DNA from: Euprymna scolopes
Lineage: Eukaryota; Mollusca; Cephalopoda; Sepiida; Sepiolidae
DNA: 20,384 nt
Direction: 5' to 3'
Assembly: GCA_024364805.1 (NCBI GenBank)
Contig: CM044498.1
Span: 44,869,350 to 44,889,733 of the forward strand
In this document: one piece after another, positions 20,223 through 20,384 of the stretch
How positions within the stretch are numbered: the stretch's first letter is position 1
Layout: every line of letters begins with the position of its first letter
Notes under the pieces: model-generated
Database searches by the model: none
Seen by the model: the letters and a program-made list of their open reading frames with translations, nothing else
Told to the model about the DNA's origin: nothing
Made by a program: the position numbers and the translations under genes

Positions 20223-20384
20223 TTTATATCTAAGATTTCAAGTGTTTATACCCAAAATAGTTGGAGGAGTTTGGTAGAGTTCTCAGAGGTCAAATCGTTA
20301 AACTTTGACCCCTTATCAGCCAAAGTTCTTGCCGAAAACCGATCACAAAGATTTTCTCAAAACTCAGTACCCTGTATATCAAAT
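20222..20384 (+). mobile_element. Dispersed repeat family A, copy 2 (runs off window)
   Basis: It is co-linear with about 15955-16110, sharing GGAGGAGTTT, GTAGAGTTCTCA, TTGACCCCTTA, CAGCCAAA and CTCAGTACCC. It begins inside the family sequence, directly beside the LINE fragment, so it is either a truncated copy inserted into the LINE or the product of a later rearrangement. The right end lies outside the window. Confidence 0.75.

Overview
The window looks like a non-coding, repeat-dense stretch of an animal nuclear genome. It is AT-rich, has long (TA)n and (CA)n(TA)n tracts, and carries decayed retroelements of several classes. I found no host gene, tRNA, rRNA, CRISPR array or bacterial-style operon that I could support. 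The mix of Jockey/CR1-like LINEs, an endonuclease-bearing Penelope-like element, a BEL/Pao fossil, Helitron-like ends and ACAGACAC-type microsatellites suggests a lophotrochozoan invertebrate. A mollusc, possibly a cephalopod, is my best guess. That is inference, not something the sequence proves.

Layout, left to right. 1-3150 is mostly unassigned sequence with one small plus-strand LINE remnant (about 1178-1336). 3153-4242 is a 5'-truncated minus-strand LINE with palm, C-terminal part and 3' end. 4738-6502 is an old, strongly diverged tandem satellite. It is split by an insert at about 4930-5499 that carries a Helitron-like 3' end. 7388-7984 is a nearly full-length palindromic DNA element with perfect terminal inverted repeats and an 8-bp target duplication; it is the cleanest structure in the window.

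About 9500-11160 (minus) is a broken BEL/Pao LTR-retrotransposon fossil. A second 3' fragment of the same LINE family abuts it at 11161-11569. Next comes a decayed plus-strand Penelope-like element (about 11640-13690) with a GIY-YIG-like tail. A CA-rich region follows, containing a roughly 200-bp segment between 18-nt direct repeats. Two further Helitron-like elements end at 15084 and 17516, the second with an internal tandem array. A dispersed repeat at 15798-16215 recurs, cut by the window edge, at 20222-20384. A hAT-like terminus lies at 18093-18109. The right end holds a 3'-truncated minus-strand copy of the LINE family (19292-20222).

No genes here work together as a system. The content is best read as layered insertions into an older repeat bed, with the order partly recoverable from which element interrupts which. 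All identities given are by-eye estimates.
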